Positions 1 to 11,880 of a stretch of 64,000 nt of DNA are shown here, in pieces. This DNA is from Protopterus annectens (lineage: Eukaryota; Chordata; Ceratodontiformes; Protopteridae). The position numbers were made by a program, and so were the translations under genes. The first letter of the stretch is position 1. The number at the start of each line of letters is the position of its first letter. Location of the stretch: positions 1,072,313,938 through 1,072,377,937 of the forward strand of contig NC_056732.1 in the NCBI RefSeq assembly GCF_019279795.1. Direction: 5' to 3'. Below the pieces are notes generated by a model, which worked only from the letters and a program-made list of their open reading frames with translations, had not been told where the DNA came from and searched no databases.

Positions 1-1210
1 AGACCTGAGAGTCTCCACTGTAGTGCCCTAATGAAGTATCTGGAATGGGGAACTAGGGTGACAGAGGTAACCTTGTTTCTGGTAGGCTTTGCAATTAAAG
101 TTTTGTCATCTAGTTGGCATCCTAGGAAAGCAAATAATTCATGGAGGCTCCAATTTTTCATTACTTATGAAGATACCAAGAGGAGTAAGTAGTATCTTGC
201 TAAGATTATAGATTCCTTTCTGTTTGCAGGAAGGAGTCAAGTCTTCCTGATATGAGAACACACAGAACTTGCAGGCAGAGGTGTACTGCCACTACAGACA
301 TGCACTGGTGAATATACCTGGGGGAATGTGGTGAGACCAAAAAGAGTCTGGAACTGGAAGTGACCAGCCCCGAGTTCAAAGGGAAGGAACATTGTGTGCT
401 GCCTTGCAATCTTCATGTGGCTATAAGCATCATGAAGGTCTATGCAGCACATCTAGTCCCCCTTCCTTAGGAGTAAAAGGAGGGACTGCACCAGTCACAA
501 TACAGAACTTAGGATTTTTTTTTTTTTTCCCATGGAAACATAGGGCTGCTGAGGTCTATAATCAGCCTAAGGTCCTTGTTCTTTTCTGGAACTAAAAGGA
601 ATCTGAGTAGATCCCAGATCCTTTTTGTTCTGCTCAGGCCTCTTGGATGGCTCTCTCTTGGATAAAAGTTGTGAAATTAGTTGCACTGCAGCTCTTTTTT
701 GACTGTGTGCAATTTTGGGAAGAAGCTCTGAAGAGGTTTTTAGGTTGAAGTAAAAAGGATTACACAGCTTCTGGATATCAGACTCTGTTGCGATGACCAA
801 CTACACTTGTTTGAAGAGAAAAATGCCTCCATACAGGAGCAATCAGGCAACAGTTTAGAAACGTTTAAAGTTTTTTCCTGATAAATGCCCTCCAAAATCA
901 GAGACCTTTACTACTCCTCTAATTTCAGGAGAAGGATCATGCCCTATCCACAACCATGTCAGTGAGTCCGTCAGCAGGATGCATCACGCAGAAGTAGATG
1001 GGTCAACTCTGAAAGCTTTGATACATACTTCCTTATCAAGGGAAGGGTGGTAGGTGGGCCAAATCCCTGATCTCATTCATCACTTCCATGATTTCACCAA
1101 AGGAGGCATCTTCAGGAGAGAGTACAGAGACCCTTCCCCTTCACCAGTCTGTATCCACTGTGCGAGATTCCACAAAGCGATCCAAATTTCTTCCTCAGCC
1201 TAACATGAAA
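1..1210 (-). pseudogene. DIRS retrotransposon remnant (RT core plus piece of gag)
   Basis: The minus strand at about 237-452 gives a decayed DIRS reverse-transcriptase segment with an MCCIDLHDAYSHMKI-like motif A followed by a FGLTT-like stretch. At about 570-640 there are RT N-terminal remnants (KRPEQNKKDLGS, analogous to the region just before the FLVPKK motif of the other copies). At about 1,060-1,140 the acidic gag segment reads like the DEGEGSP...PSEDASFGEI block of the other copies. The distance between the gag and RT pieces is several hundred bases shorter than in the complete copies, so an internal deletion is likely. No frame is open. The window edge cuts the 3' part (RNase H and recombinase). 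Confidence 0.75.
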
Positions 1211-1599
1211 GAGTAAAGCGTCTAAACTCCCAATATCCTACTGTCTGTCAGTAGGTATTTAGTAAACTCCCAAAAATGCAGCCTACCAACTATTCATTTA
1301 ATGGGCTAATATATGCAATAGTTCATCTAGTAAGCTTTCAGAGTAGAAAAGATAAAAAGGGATGTAAAAATGTTGGAATCTGTTTATTTGGAAATGCAAG
1401 GATTACAGAGATGGTTAAGTAATCAAAAAGAAATCCTTTCTTCTCTTCAATCTAAAGTAGGCCTTTTACATGAAAAAGTATTTAAAAAATCAGAAGGTTA
1501 CAATTCACACTCAACATACTACAACAAAAGATCTGAAAGAGATGGACTGGACTCTGGTTCACAGATTCATATGTGTTTACTAGGCCAACGACCACAAGG

Positions 1600-1880
1600 G
1601 GCTTTTTAAGCCAAACCATGCAACCAAATCTCTGACAAGTTCTGATAAGCTTGATAAGTGTAAGCATGGGCCTGGGAGATGAACCATTTACAGGTTAGCT
1701 TGTGTCCATTACTGACACAGGTGCCAAAACAGTTCCGGTTTCCAAACCAATTGTCCTAACTGCCCTTGAACTGGGTTAGGGAGGAACTCTGCTTCACATT
1801 GATAGGGAGCCTGTTCCATAGACAGGGTAGTCACTATTTGTATCACAGGTAATTTTTAAGTCTTTAGAACATGCAATTCT
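1600..1880 (-). mobile_element. L2/CR1-type LINE, C-terminal tail fragment
   Basis: The minus-strand translation near 1,740-1,830 contains LWNRLPINVKQSSSLTQFKG followed by DNWFG. This is the ending typical of the L2/CR1/Rex group of non-LTR retrotransposons (LWN-LP ... F---LD---G). Only the last part of the reverse-transcriptase ORF is visible and it carries a stop. It resembles the better-preserved copy at 54.6-55.3 kb. A plus-strand frame of 79 codons (1,370-1,609) overlaps its edge and matches nothing I recognise. Confidence 0.6.
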
Positions 1881-1889
1881 GGTGCAGTT

Positions 1890-3591
1890 TGTTTTGTGGA
1901 TATGCAGGTCGTCTGTTAGAGTGGAGTCTGACAATGCACAGGAAAGAGAAGTCTCCTTAAACGTTAAATAATAATCCCCATCAGGTGATCTGTAAGCTGC
2001 ATTCTTTTGCATCTAAAGATTTCTTCTTAATGATTAACTTCACTATGGCATCAGTGAGGAAGGACATGTCCAAGATTTTTCTTGGGCTCTTTTCTTGAAG
2101 AGATCTACTTTGGCACAAGTTTGGCATGAAATAAAAAAGATGGTGCTCATCATGTGGCTCATATAACCAACCACTCTTGCTGTAGTGCAAGGCCAGAGAA
2201 GGTGGTTCAAGATTTCGCAGCAAGATTGCAATTTAAGTCATAATGCATAGGCCACTGATGGTTTAAAATCAGGTGCCCTGCAACATGGACAAAGGGCCAA
2301 ATCAACAAAAGTTCAAGTACAAAAGCAAGAAAATGGACTGGTCTACACAGTGGTGTCAGCAGTGTGGGAAGGAAGGAAGTGAAGTCCAATCAATTCTGAC
2401 CCCAAAAAAAGCAGGCTACATGACAAAAAAAGGAGGTTTGGGCACCATGCCCGAGGAGATTCTACCCAATACTCAAGGGCAGGAAGTAGCCTTAACAGCT
2501 GTTTTTAAAGAATGGAATGACAAGCATTACAGAAATGCACATGAAATCCTAGTTGAGCTAGACATCACAGCTGGGAACAAAATCCCAGAAACTGGGCAAA
2601 GGAAATGAGTTCAGAGGCCAGTGATGACAACTTGGGACATGCAACACGTGATAACTGCATAAGAATACGGGAAATCGAGAAATAGGATCACTGCAGTATC
2701 GCCAATATCAATACAGCACAAAACAATGCTTTCTAGTATGTGGAACTGACTGAACAAAGTGAAGAAAAGCAGAAATGAGTAAATTACTTTTCTTTTTGTT
2801 TCCAACTATATGATTAACAAGTCCGATATGGTTTCTTTTAAGTAAATGACAGTGCTTTGGAAAGGAGAGCTGATGCTTTTCTGGATCTTGTTTATTCTAA
2901 AGACTAGACATTTTGCTTAAAGGTCAACATTCAACATTAAAAGACAAAAGTTAGACTTTATTTTGAGAATTCTTTATTAGTGAGAAATTGATGCATTTGA
3001 ATTTAGTTTATTCCTTTTTTCCTTCTTTTAGGACTAAACAGGTATGAAATTAGAAGCAGATGTTTTAAAGATGTATGTAATACGGGGTTAGTGGAAAAAA
3101 GGTTATATATGGACTGTAGTCACTGCATACATTTCACTTGGCTTGGTTAGTATTAAGCTACATATGTTCTTTGTATCAGCTCACTTGTAAAATTGAAATA
3201 CTCCCCCTACCCCACCCTACCCCTTGGAGGGTGTAGGCTAACAAAAGATTTGTTTGATTACCAGTTAGTTAACAAGGGAGAGCTGGTCCTATAAAACTGA
3301 CGCCACTCCATTTTTTTTTGAATGAGCTGATGGGACAGTTATTGCAATACATGGTATGTGTGTGTGTATAGGGAATGATGGATTTGGGACTGGGGTAATC
3401 CATGAGTGTGATGAAAACCAATCCCTCATGTACCACGAAGGCTTCTACAGCTAGGTGCAGACCAAGTATTGGTCATAGGGTCAGTGATTCAGTCCGGGCT
3501 CTGGAATATTGTGGTGGGGGGATAATCTGTACACAATGGTGTGGGCAGTCTTACAAAGAATGACAGGACAGTAATGGGTATGGAGGGGGAA

Positions 3592-3628
<37 letters not shown>

Positions 3629-3870
3629 GTAACACGAAAATGTAGGAGGTATTAGTTACCCTATGAGAGTACACAAAGCAGACCATTTAGCTTACAAAGA
3701 AGGAAGTTCAAAATTGTAAGATAGATATTGGTAGATTGTGGAGTGTAGAATGGTGAAGGTGGGTCAGAAAAAGAAATGGGTTAATGGTATTTTTTAATTT
3801 CTCCGTGTCTTTTGGGTTTCTAATACCATGCTGGGAATAGACCTCATTCCCAAGTCAAAATACGATTAAA
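1890..3870. other. Unassigned stretch with a poly-T tract
   Basis: I see no recognisable gene or element. A 111-codon plus-strand frame at 2,273-2,608 has two close cysteines (CQQC) but no family resemblance and no neighbouring exon signals that I can defend. A homopolymer T tract of about 31 bases lies at 3,595-3,625 and could be the poly-A tail of a minus-strand retroposed copy. Confidence 0.4.
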
Positions 3871-3908
3871 GTTCATGAAATTAGTATTGTTTCAATCTTT
3901 GATGTTAA

Positions 3909-4680
3909 CTAAAAGTGCTCTTCGCAGCACCAGCAATGTGCCCAATAAGGACTCTTGCAATTCTCAGAGTTACATGTATTTGTAATGTACCTAATAAGAT
4001 TGCAGATTCTTTTTTTATAAAGACCCGTTGCTCCTACTACTATTGGAACTGTCTGGGTATCTTTCTTCCACATTGCTCTCGTTTCTGCCGGCAAATCCTG
4101 ACATTTTATAACTGTCTCTCTCTGTACACAAGCTGCTATAGTCAATGGGTGTGGCAATTTCAATGATCAGTGTACTTGTGTCCTCTTTTCATGGACCACT
4201 ACATTCGTTTTTCTAGCGCCTATCTTTTGAACTGTTGGTAATGGGTGATCCCATGTGATGTAGACTTCATTTTCTATGATGCGCTGTGGCTCATGTTTCC
4301 AGTGTTTTTCAAACACTTCAGTACCACAATGTTTGCAAAGTCCCCAGTGCAACAGTCTTGCCACATTATTATGCCTTTCAGCATACAGTCCCTTCTGCCG
4401 TTAGTATGCCACAACCAGCAACGAGGTGTGCAACTGTTTCTAATTCTGTTTTACAAAACCTACATTTTTCTTTTTCTCCCATGAGTTCAATGGACTTTGT
4501 AAACCAACGAGTACGTAGCTCATTATCTTGGGTCACCAATATTAACCTTTGATCTCTTGGTTTGAATTTGCTTCTCCTTAATCTTTCCTGTATTCGATCC
4601 TGATCATCATGAGGTTCTTCCAGAAGTTTTCTATACTTGAAACTATATTTATGCATTTTCCACATTTCTTGCCTTCTCAT
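3909..4680 (-). pseudogene. LINE C-terminal zinc-finger and endonuclease-like region
   Basis: The 4,378-4,680 segment contains CRFCKTELETVAHLVAGC, a clear C-x2-C...H-x4-C motif, preceded by a QDNELRTRWFTKSIE stretch typical of this LINE group. The 4,167-4,364 segment (MARLLHWGLCK ... ENEVYITWDHPL) and the 3,909-4,163 segment (MWKKDTQTVPIVVGATG) follow in different frames and match the nuclease region and the extreme C-terminus. The expected RPDIVV-type acidic motif is degraded to KTNVVV, so the nuclease would be inactive even if the frames were intact. In this group the domain nicks target DNA for target-primed reverse transcription. Confidence 0.7.
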
Positions 4681-5069
4681 CTAGTCGTTCACTTTAATAT
4701 CTTTCATTTGTTTTTGGTACATTCACAGTTGCTGCCTGACTTTCATCTACTTCTGGTTTGATTTCCATTACTGCTCGACACCAATATGCTTCTGCTAGAC
4801 TAAGCAGAGACATCATCTTAGATTTATTCTCATGTTTCAAAACTTTCACTACATTTGGGTCTTGTGAGGTCAGCAGATGTGTGCGCAGTCAGACGACTGC
4901 AGATCTATATATGTAATCAATTTCAAGGAGGCCCACACCTCCATCGGAAAAGGGAATATATAATCTTAGTATGCACCAATTTTTATAAATTATTTGGTGA
5001 GCATGAAGCATCCTTACTTTCATGTCTAATCTATCCAACATGTTTTTGGGTCAATCACTAAAAAAAAAC

Positions 5070-6130
5070 ATAAGTTAGGACAGGAAGAGCAAATTTGTTT
5101 ACAGCTTGAATTTGTTCCTAGATGTCAACACTGTTTTCAGGATTAAAGTCCTCTAAGATATTCCTTACCTAGTTTTATTCGCATTTGTTAATGTTTTATT
5201 GTTAATCTTTCATTAATTCCCAAATATTTATACACTCCCTCTTGCTCAAATTCGTTTGTATCATATTCTTGTCCCAAACTGATGTTTTCTTGGTGCTGCA
5301 GTTTTCCTGCTTTAAAGGTTGCATTTGCACATATATCAAGACCAAATGACATTTGTATATCATCTGAAAAAGTTTTGACAACTTGCAGTTGTGCTTTCAG
5401 TTCCTCATCTGATGAGCTATACAGTTGTAAATCATCAACAAAGAAGATGAGAAGTCTTCACACTTTGTTTTCTAGGAGCCAGATTATGGCCATAGCCTAA
5501 GCTGTTAAGTAAACGGCTTAATGGTTTAAGGGCAAGACAGAATAGCAGCAGTGATGGTCTTCACCTTGGAACCCCCCCCCCTTTGAATTTTTATCCATGG
5601 AATAATAATTTGTCCTTTACTATGGCTTAATTGCAAAGTGGTCTGCCACTGCTTCATGGTGACTGTAATGTAGTTGATCAATGTAGGGTGTATATCTTAT
5701 ACATTTTTAAGCACTCTTATCCATGAATGTGGGATAATACCAAATGCTTTTTTGCACTCAATCCATGCCATACTTAGGTTCCTCCCCTTTTTACAGTTCT
5801 CCACTGTGACTTTAACAAATAATCCTTTGCTCCATATGACTTATTGCCCTTTTGTTCTATTGCCATAATTGAGTTTTTTTCTAAATGACTTTAAACTCTG
5901 TCAGCATCAGTTCCAATGTACAGTTTATATGTCATCGGAAGGCAAGTTATTGGTCTATAATTTTTAGGGTAGCTTGCAGGTTCACTCCTAAGTAGGAACA
6001 TTGTTTTTCCTGTTAACCTGGTTGGTGTCTGTTCAGCGTGAAAATATAAATAGTTCTTACTCATGGCTAAATCTTTGTGCAAAGATGTTAGTACTTTTAA
6101 CCAGAAGTAAGGTACTGTATCTGGGCCTGG
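5070..6130 (-). pseudogene. LINE reverse transcriptase domain, decayed
   Basis: Reading the minus strand, about 5,890-6,080 gives SYPKNYRPITCLPMTYKLY, the RPI-CLP motif of non-LTR reverse transcriptases. About 5,270-5,460 gives FFVDDLQLYSSSDEELKAQL, the catalytic VDD box, followed by a FGLD-C-KATF-like block and a YKYLGIN motif. These are diagnostic and in the correct order. Stops and frame changes separate them, for example just after the YKYLGIN block. The enzyme would copy LINE RNA at the nicked target. Confidence 0.75.
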
Positions 6131-6189
6131 GGTTTTGCACTTAGAGGCTTTTCTTAACTTTGTTTCAATCTTGTTGGCTGTTACTTCAT

Positions 6190-7990
6190 CTCATTTCATA
6201 TTCTGTACCTTTAAACATCTTATTCTTCCTTTTACTAATTCTATGCATTTAGCATCTTTGTTATGTTCCATAGGATCTTCATTAATACTTCTCCAAAATG
6301 TATACATTTCTTTTTTTGGTGGTCTTTCAATTCCTTTTACCTTGTTTCCCAATTCTCTATAAAACGTTTTTGGGTAATCAATAAATTGCTTATGTTGTAC
6401 TTTTCCTTTATATTTATCTGAGTATCTTCTAAGATTTTCCACCTGTGCTGAGATTTTTAGTTTATTTGCAACAGTGCATGATAGATCCTGATCTGTTCTA
6501 ATAACGCACATTGCTTTTATAACGTCCAATTATTTTTGTTGATTGGTTCCCTCTTTTATACTCTTAACAGTGACGCTTCTTAATTGCTTTATAGTTTTCT
6601 CTATTCGATACTTCCAAGATGGTATTCAATTTCTCCCTCTCCTTTCGCTCACTAACCTATGTTCTTATGCTAGAAGTTTATCAGTTATTAATTTGGCTGC
6701 ACAGTAATATATCCTGTTTACTTCTGTTTTACTGCATGGATCTCTATGAACAGTCCTAATTACTGTGTTCATTTGTATCATCAATCTTCTGACTTTTTGG
6801 GTTTTATTGACTATATGCAGTCTATTTCTTTCATTGATCTTAATATGTCTATCTCCATTAAATCAAGCAGCTTCTCTTACTCATTTTCTTCTAAACCGAG
6901 GGCACAATTTTTGTTTTCCATTTCCTGCGAGCACTCTATAGAAAGTTCTATGGCATCTTCCTGTGGCACATTCTCTTTCATTTCATTTTGGGCCATCTAT
7001 TACTCTGTCATATGGGAATTCACTGGCCTATCACTACTCAACATTAATTGCGTCAGAATTTCCACAGTATCCTGTTCCTTCTTCCCTTGCTGTTCAGCTT
7101 CAAGTGAATGTTTATACTGGTTTCCTGTGAAAGGGTCCAAAATATCTTCATATGACACCTGACCCAATTCCACCAATTTCCTGTTCCACCAATTTCCCCT
7201 TAATTTGGATGTTCACTGCTCTATCCTGTTTTGGTGCTTTCTGAATTACAATTTCTACACTAAATCCTTCACTTCACAGGTACTCCATAACCTCAGTTTC
7301 TATTTCTTTAACTTCTCCACTAGCAATCTCTTTTTTTACTTTGTCTTCTTATTTTTTGTATTGTAAAGTTTTCCATGCCCAGATTCCTTTTATTTCTCTT
7401 CAAATATCTTTGGTGCTGCTCTTTTTGTATGGATTAGTTTTGCTTTCTCCTATGCATAGATATTATACCATATTAAATATTTCTTTCCCATGTCCATATT
7501 TCTTCAGATGTCTCCTGATCTTCCCATTTCTCCTTACTGTGGGGACTCGTTCCATCATGCTGTGATGTAACCTGTATTAGGCCTTCTACAGCAAATCCTT
7601 CACTTCTCAGGCATTCCATACATTCAACTTCTATTTTTTTTTACTTCTACTTTACTAATCTTAGTTTCTACATTCCCTCTGTGATATTTTTTTAACTATG
7701 AAATTTTCCATATCTGAATGCCTCCGCCAATATTTCTCTTTGAATATCTTTGGGACTGCCTTCTTTATCTTGATTAATCTGACTTTTGGCTTTGCATAAA
7801 TAGTGTGCCATATCAGATCTCTCTTTCCCATATCCCTAATTTCTTTTTTATACTTTTCAAAAAACTCTAGGTTTTGTTGTTTATAATCTCGCACTTTCTC
7901 AGATACTTCTTTTTCCAAACAGATCAACATTTCTTGGTCTATATACTGTTTTTCACAAAACTGTTGCAGTAATGAACACAAATTTTTATA
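6190..7990 (-). pseudogene. LINE N-terminal / pre-RT region, decayed
   Basis: Two minus-strand frames survive. Residues at 6,191-6,529 include FYRELGNKVKGIERPPKKEM and a FWRSINED motif, matching the region upstream of the RT in R2/NeSL-like proteins. Residues at 7,661-7,981 are lysine- and glutamate-rich with a probable coiled-coil character (VSEKVRDYKQQNLEFFEKYK). Between them the sequence is broken. No separate first ORF is identifiable. The long plus-strand frames here are low-complexity (Ser/Phe-rich) and are the antisense of this region. Confidence 0.5.
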
Positions 7991-8219
7991 TGAAGCTTCT
8001 AACAGTTTTTCTTGTGGAAATATTTTTCTTTCCTCTAATTTCTCCCTTTATTCCAACAAACATCTTTATTACATTTTCACATGACATTGGCAATCTTATA
8101 TTTATACAAACGAAAAACAAACATGACACCACTTTAGTTGCAAACAGCATACATCACAGACACCATAGAAATAATTGTAGCTGTAAACATTATACATCAC
8201 TTATAATGAAATCTATCCA

Positions 8220-8840
8220 GTCATTACCAGTTGAGCATTATATGGCTCATTCAAATCCTGCCTCTTGCATCTCGTTTCTTCTCTGCATATACTGTTTCCA
8301 CAATTCTCATTTTTTCCTATGTAGTTTGCTCCCGCCCTTATCTAAAGATCCCAAGTCCAGTTGTTCTATCTCTGTTAATATATTCACTACTTCTAATAAA
8401 GTTGGTCTAGATTCTGATTTCCATTTTCTAGTAACTGCTTTTTCGGCAGCCAACATAATTAGACTCAGCAAGCTTTACTATGTCTAGGCAATTCCAATTC
8501 TCTACTATAACCCAAAAAAATCATCTCCCAAGTCAATCCAATCTGCTCACCCAGCTTCCCCGACAGAGTGGTCTGCAGGGAATCCCTAAAGTCTGCCATC
8601 TTCTAATTTGTCTCAGTCTTTTGGTACATCTTATGTCTAGAAATTCTGGGCTTTTTGCATAATAGTAACAATACATAATTTCTTTCTTATCCTCAATAAT
8701 CCACTCTATCGTCTTTATGGCTCTTCTTTGGCCTATCAGTTTTTGTGATTTTTGTGGACTGCTACTTCCTTCTACAACAGGGGGGCCATCCTTGGCCCCA
8801 TTGTAGGAATGTTTACATATTTTGAGGATACTACACTAAT
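8220..8840 (-). pseudogene. L1/Tx1-type LINE ORF2 C-terminal end
   Basis: The minus strand near 8,380-8,540 reads TWEMIFLG, then after a frame change IMLAAEKAVTRKW, then RPTLLEVVNILTEIEQLD. In L1/Tx1-type elements of fish and amphibians the ORF2 protein ends with WE-IF-GL..., AAKKAITRKW and PPT--EW-- motifs in this order, so the family call is fairly firm. Stops and at least two frameshifts are present. The 5' truncation is at about 8.84 kb. It abuts the N-terminal end of the R2/NeSL-type LINE, and I cannot tell which inserted first. Confidence 0.65.
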
Positions 8841-10020
8841 CTTTTCCAGTCCTGGCACCAGTGCACCTACCAGGATTGAGCATTTTTTTTTATCCAGGGT
8901 CTTGTGCACCCAGTTCTTTTTTTTTTAATTTTTAACCTACTTCTGTCCATGATGTATGCTATATAAATACAGCTTGTGTATCAGTGTTGTCTTGGTGAGA
9001 TTTTGTGAAAAACATGGTCGACCTCGTGAAGGTACTCACCATGACTTGAGGATGAATTCAACTTCAGCAATACTGCCCTGCTTTGCTGACTTATCTCTCC
9101 ATTCGAACCCCATTGGTCTGAAATGGCAGACTAAATTATGTGAGGAAGGAAACTTATGGCAAATGAGTTTTTACAGAGCTGATTTTGTAGGATAAAAAAA
9201 AGGAAGACAACTTCCATTTATGATCCTAATGACAACGTTCTAGATTTTTTAATTTTTTTTATTTTATGAGATATGGCAGGCAGACACTCCTGGGTGTGAT
9301 AAGGAGATAACTGGTGGGGATATCAATATGGTAGTAAACACTATTAGACAGAAATTTTAGTAAGCATGAAAAATGGAAGGGTAAGAGAAGTTTCAAATAT
9401 GTGGGAAGGAACAAAAGACAAGTGGATACCTGAATAAGAGCTCATTCTACATAGTACAAGTTCACATTTCCAAGGGCTGAAGATAAGCAACTTAGCAGGG
9501 TGGACAGGATTTTAGTATGTGTATCCTTGTTATTAAAAGATCAGAGAGACTGGATTGGAGATAGGAGTTCATCCATCCACATTGTTTTAGAGTTAAATGT
9601 TAGTCACAGAAATGGAGTAAACAGCAAATGGGAAGTACAGGCCATCACTGAGTACATGAAGTGGTGAGGTGCAATTCAAAGAGGGAGGGAGAAAAGTCGT
9701 GAGAGTAGTGGGAGAATGTAACATGTACCTGAAAGGTAATTAAGACAGAGATAGGTTTCTGCAGAAGAAAAGCTAAAAATATTAGTCTTTGAAGTGTTGG
9801 CTTAAACATTTGCAGCAAGAATTATACAGAAAGAAAAGACAGGGGGATAAGCTACATTAGTTTGTGGAAATGTAAGACCTGGCAGACAGGATATTTTTTT
9901 TGTTTGTGTGTGTGTGTGTGTGTGTGTGGGGGGGGGGGCAGAAATATTGCACTGAAGCTGCAGGATTAAAGATGACAATCGATTGAGAGAGACTGATAGG
10001 AAAGGATGACCAAATTTATG
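8841..10020. other. Unassigned spacer with a (TG)n/G-run microsatellite
   Basis: I find nothing coding or repeat-derived that I can name. A TG dinucleotide array at about 9,905-9,928 runs directly into ten G residues (9,929-9,938). The 79-codon plus-strand frame at 8,956-9,195 has no family resemblance. Confidence 0.5.
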
Positions 10021-10406
10021 ATGATTAAAGTACTGTTATGCAAGAATTGCTTATCCTTAACAAATGTCGGAATTTCTTCACTGCTGCAGTAGCCTATGGG
10101 TAGTCTCTTGAGAAGAACAGCACATGGCCAGCTCGCCAATGCTGTAACTCCCCTCCCCCTCAGTCAGTGACTGCTGAGGTACTTCCCTCTAAAAAAGGGG
10201 TGCAGTCTATCAGCGGCCACAGTGAGCTACATCTTCAGGATTTTGCTGACCCGAGAAAGGGAGGTAGATTCATTCTGAGCCACCAGTCAGCAATGACTGC
10301 AAAAATCATCCAAACACCACCATCACTAACCTTAACAAACGTAATGGTGTCCCACCTCAACTATCGACAAATTGGGGGGGGGTGTATGGCTAGTGAAGAA
10401 ACTGAA

Positions 10407-10597
10407 AATTAGAAGTTATGTACTCACCATAACGTTCCATCTGAGTAGGTGACTTCATTCGGATGCAACCTGTGGGTATCGGATCCGACCTCGGATCCGA
10501 GCCGGCAATTCAAAAGCTTAGGCTCCGAGCTCCTAGCTCCTCCCTCTTACCCATAACCCCTTGCCAAGCCCTGACTGACCTCAGATTGAGTTTGCCT
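10407..10597. repeat. A1 3' terminal repeat with 31-nt extension
   Basis: Bases 10,438-10,597 pair with 16,145-16,304 as an inverted repeat. Both contain the GGATCCGA-type palindromic motif, CAATTCAAAAGCTTAGGCTC and a CTTACCCATAACCCCTTG-type block. The outer 31 bases are on this end only and contain GTTATG, a 7-nt spacer and CATAAC, an inverted-arm arrangement like a recombinase core site. Confidence 0.85.
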
Positions 10598-10648
10598 CAA
10601 AATACTGACAACAGTACACTAAAACAGCATAAATACTCGCTCTATAAA

Positions 10649-10674
10649 GGTCAGGGGGATGGAGGGGGGGATGG
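10649..10674 (+). promoter_or_regulatory. G-rich tract beside the ICR (A1)
   Basis: The plus strand reads TCAGGGGGATGGAGGGGGG. A similar G-rich tract sits at the same place in A2, A3 and C, directly left of the ICR. Its function is unknown. It could form a quadruplex or act as a polypurine-like element, but this is inference. Confidence 0.4.
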
Positions 10675-10687
10675 TTGCATCCCAATG

Positions 10688-10775
10688 AAGTCACCTACTC
10701 AGATGGAACGTTATGGTGAGTACATAACTTCTAAATCTGAAGTAGGAAGACTTCATTCGTCTGCAACCTGTGGGA
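10688..10775. repeat. A1 internal complementary region (ICR)
   Basis: The first half (10,690-10,733) is the reverse complement of the 3' outer end at 10,409-10,450 (ATGGAACGTTATGGTGAGTA). The second half (10,736-10,773) is the reverse complement of the 5' outer end at 16,266-16,303 (AGTAGGAAGACTTCATTCGT). In the DIRS model this region templates end joining of the linear cDNA into a circle before recombinase-mediated insertion. Confidence 0.85.
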
Positions 10776-10809
10776 CAGAGTCCCTAGCTACCTGAATCTT
10801 GGGCGGCCA

Positions 10810-11880
10810 TCATGGAAGGATGTTCCGGAGGACCGCTGAGCCAAAGGATGCTCTTCCTCTAGAAACAACATCCACCTTGTAATGAGAAATAAAAGTATGA
10901 GGCGAGGCCCAAGTAGCTGCAGCAGATATCATCCAACGAAACACGGGACTTAAAGGCGGCTGGCGTAGAAACTGCCCTAGTAGAATGAGCCGTAACCCTC
11001 TGAGGAGCAGGTCTGCCTGAAGTGTCATATGCCTGCAATATGCAATTAGCAATCCATTTAGACAGAGTGACTTTAGACACTGCTTTACCCAGAGCAAATT
11101 TAGCAAAGGAGACGAACAGCTGATCTGATTTCCTGTGGCCAGCTGTCCTGTTAATATAAAAGCGTAATTGTCTATGAACATCCAATGAATGCAATTTGTA
11201 TTCCCCTTTGTTTGAATACTTGGGAAAAAGACAGGCAAATTGATTGACTGGTTAATATTGGATTCAGAAGAGACCTTCGGAAGAAAAGATGGATTGGTCC
11301 TGAGGCACACCCTATCAGGGAAGAAAGAAAGGTAAGGCGGTTTGACACAAAGAGCCTGAAGCTCAGACACCCTTCTGGCTGAAGTGATAGCTACCAGAAA
11401 GACAGTCTTCCAGGAAAGGAATTTTAAATCAGCAGAAGCTGCAGGCTCGAAGGGAGGAGCAGTAAGGGCCTGCAGGACTAAAGACAAATCCCAAGGCGGT
11501 ACAACCTCCTTGACTGGAGGCCTTAATAAAAACTCCCTTGAGAAAGGATTTGCATAATTTCGCTGTCATAAGGGAGCTGTGTCCTGTCCAATGTGATAAT
11601 GCGATATAGCCGCCAATTGTACTTTAATCGTGGAAGAACTGGCCCCTTGATGAAAGAGGTCTGTTAGAAATTCTAGCACCGCAGAGATAGGTGCTGAAAA
11701 AGGATCCACCGTTCTCTGCCCTGCCCATATAGAGAACCTCTTCCATTTACTCCGATAAACCTGTCTGGTAGAAGGTTTATGAGCAGCCACCAAAATGGCT
11801 TTGACCGGTGAAGAGATACCGGAGTCCTAATTAAGGTTGGAATTGGAGCAGCCAAGCTGTCAACTTCAGGGTCCGCAGAT
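10810..11880 (-). pseudogene. A1 tyrosine recombinase, frameshifted
   Basis: This is the DIRS integrase-equivalent, a tyrosine recombinase that would insert the circular cDNA. The N-terminal SAM-like core-binding part is at 11,566-11,793 (KWKRFSIWAG, VQLAAISHYHIG). The catalytic part is at 10,810-11,487: the first catalytic arginine is in TSARRVSELQAL, and the C-terminus has HTFISHYKVD with the histidine and tyrosine. The H-x-x-R box (AHSTRA) lies in another frame at 10,859-11,194, so at least two frameshifts break the catalytic domain, and a stop separates the two domains. Copy A3 keeps the whole catalytic domain in one frame, which supports the reading. Confidence 0.85.

Larger units (their letters stand above)
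3880..7990 (-). mobile_element. R2/NeSL-type LINE (restriction-like endonuclease group), decayed
   Basis: The minus strand carries, in order from 8.0 kb down to 3.9 kb, a lysine-rich N-terminal region, a non-LTR reverse transcriptase with a VDD catalytic motif, a C-x2-C-x7-H-x4-C zinc motif and a C-terminal region ending in a VPIVVGA-like motif. This order (RT, then CCHC, then a C-terminal PD-(D/E)xK-type nuclease) is characteristic of the R2/R4/NeSL/Hero groups, not of APE-type LINEs. The element is broken into many frames and looks old. Both boundaries are approximate. Clade assignment needs a phylogeny. Confidence 0.7.

Noticed and set aside
2273-2608. 111-codon plus-strand frame with a CQQC pair
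   Set aside because: No family resemblance, no supporting exon structure, and composition like surrounding repeat DNA.
6746-8487. Long Ser/Phe-rich plus-strand frames (138 and 171 codons)
   Set aside because: They are antisense to the LINE regions at 6.2-8.8 kb, whose minus-strand motifs are real.
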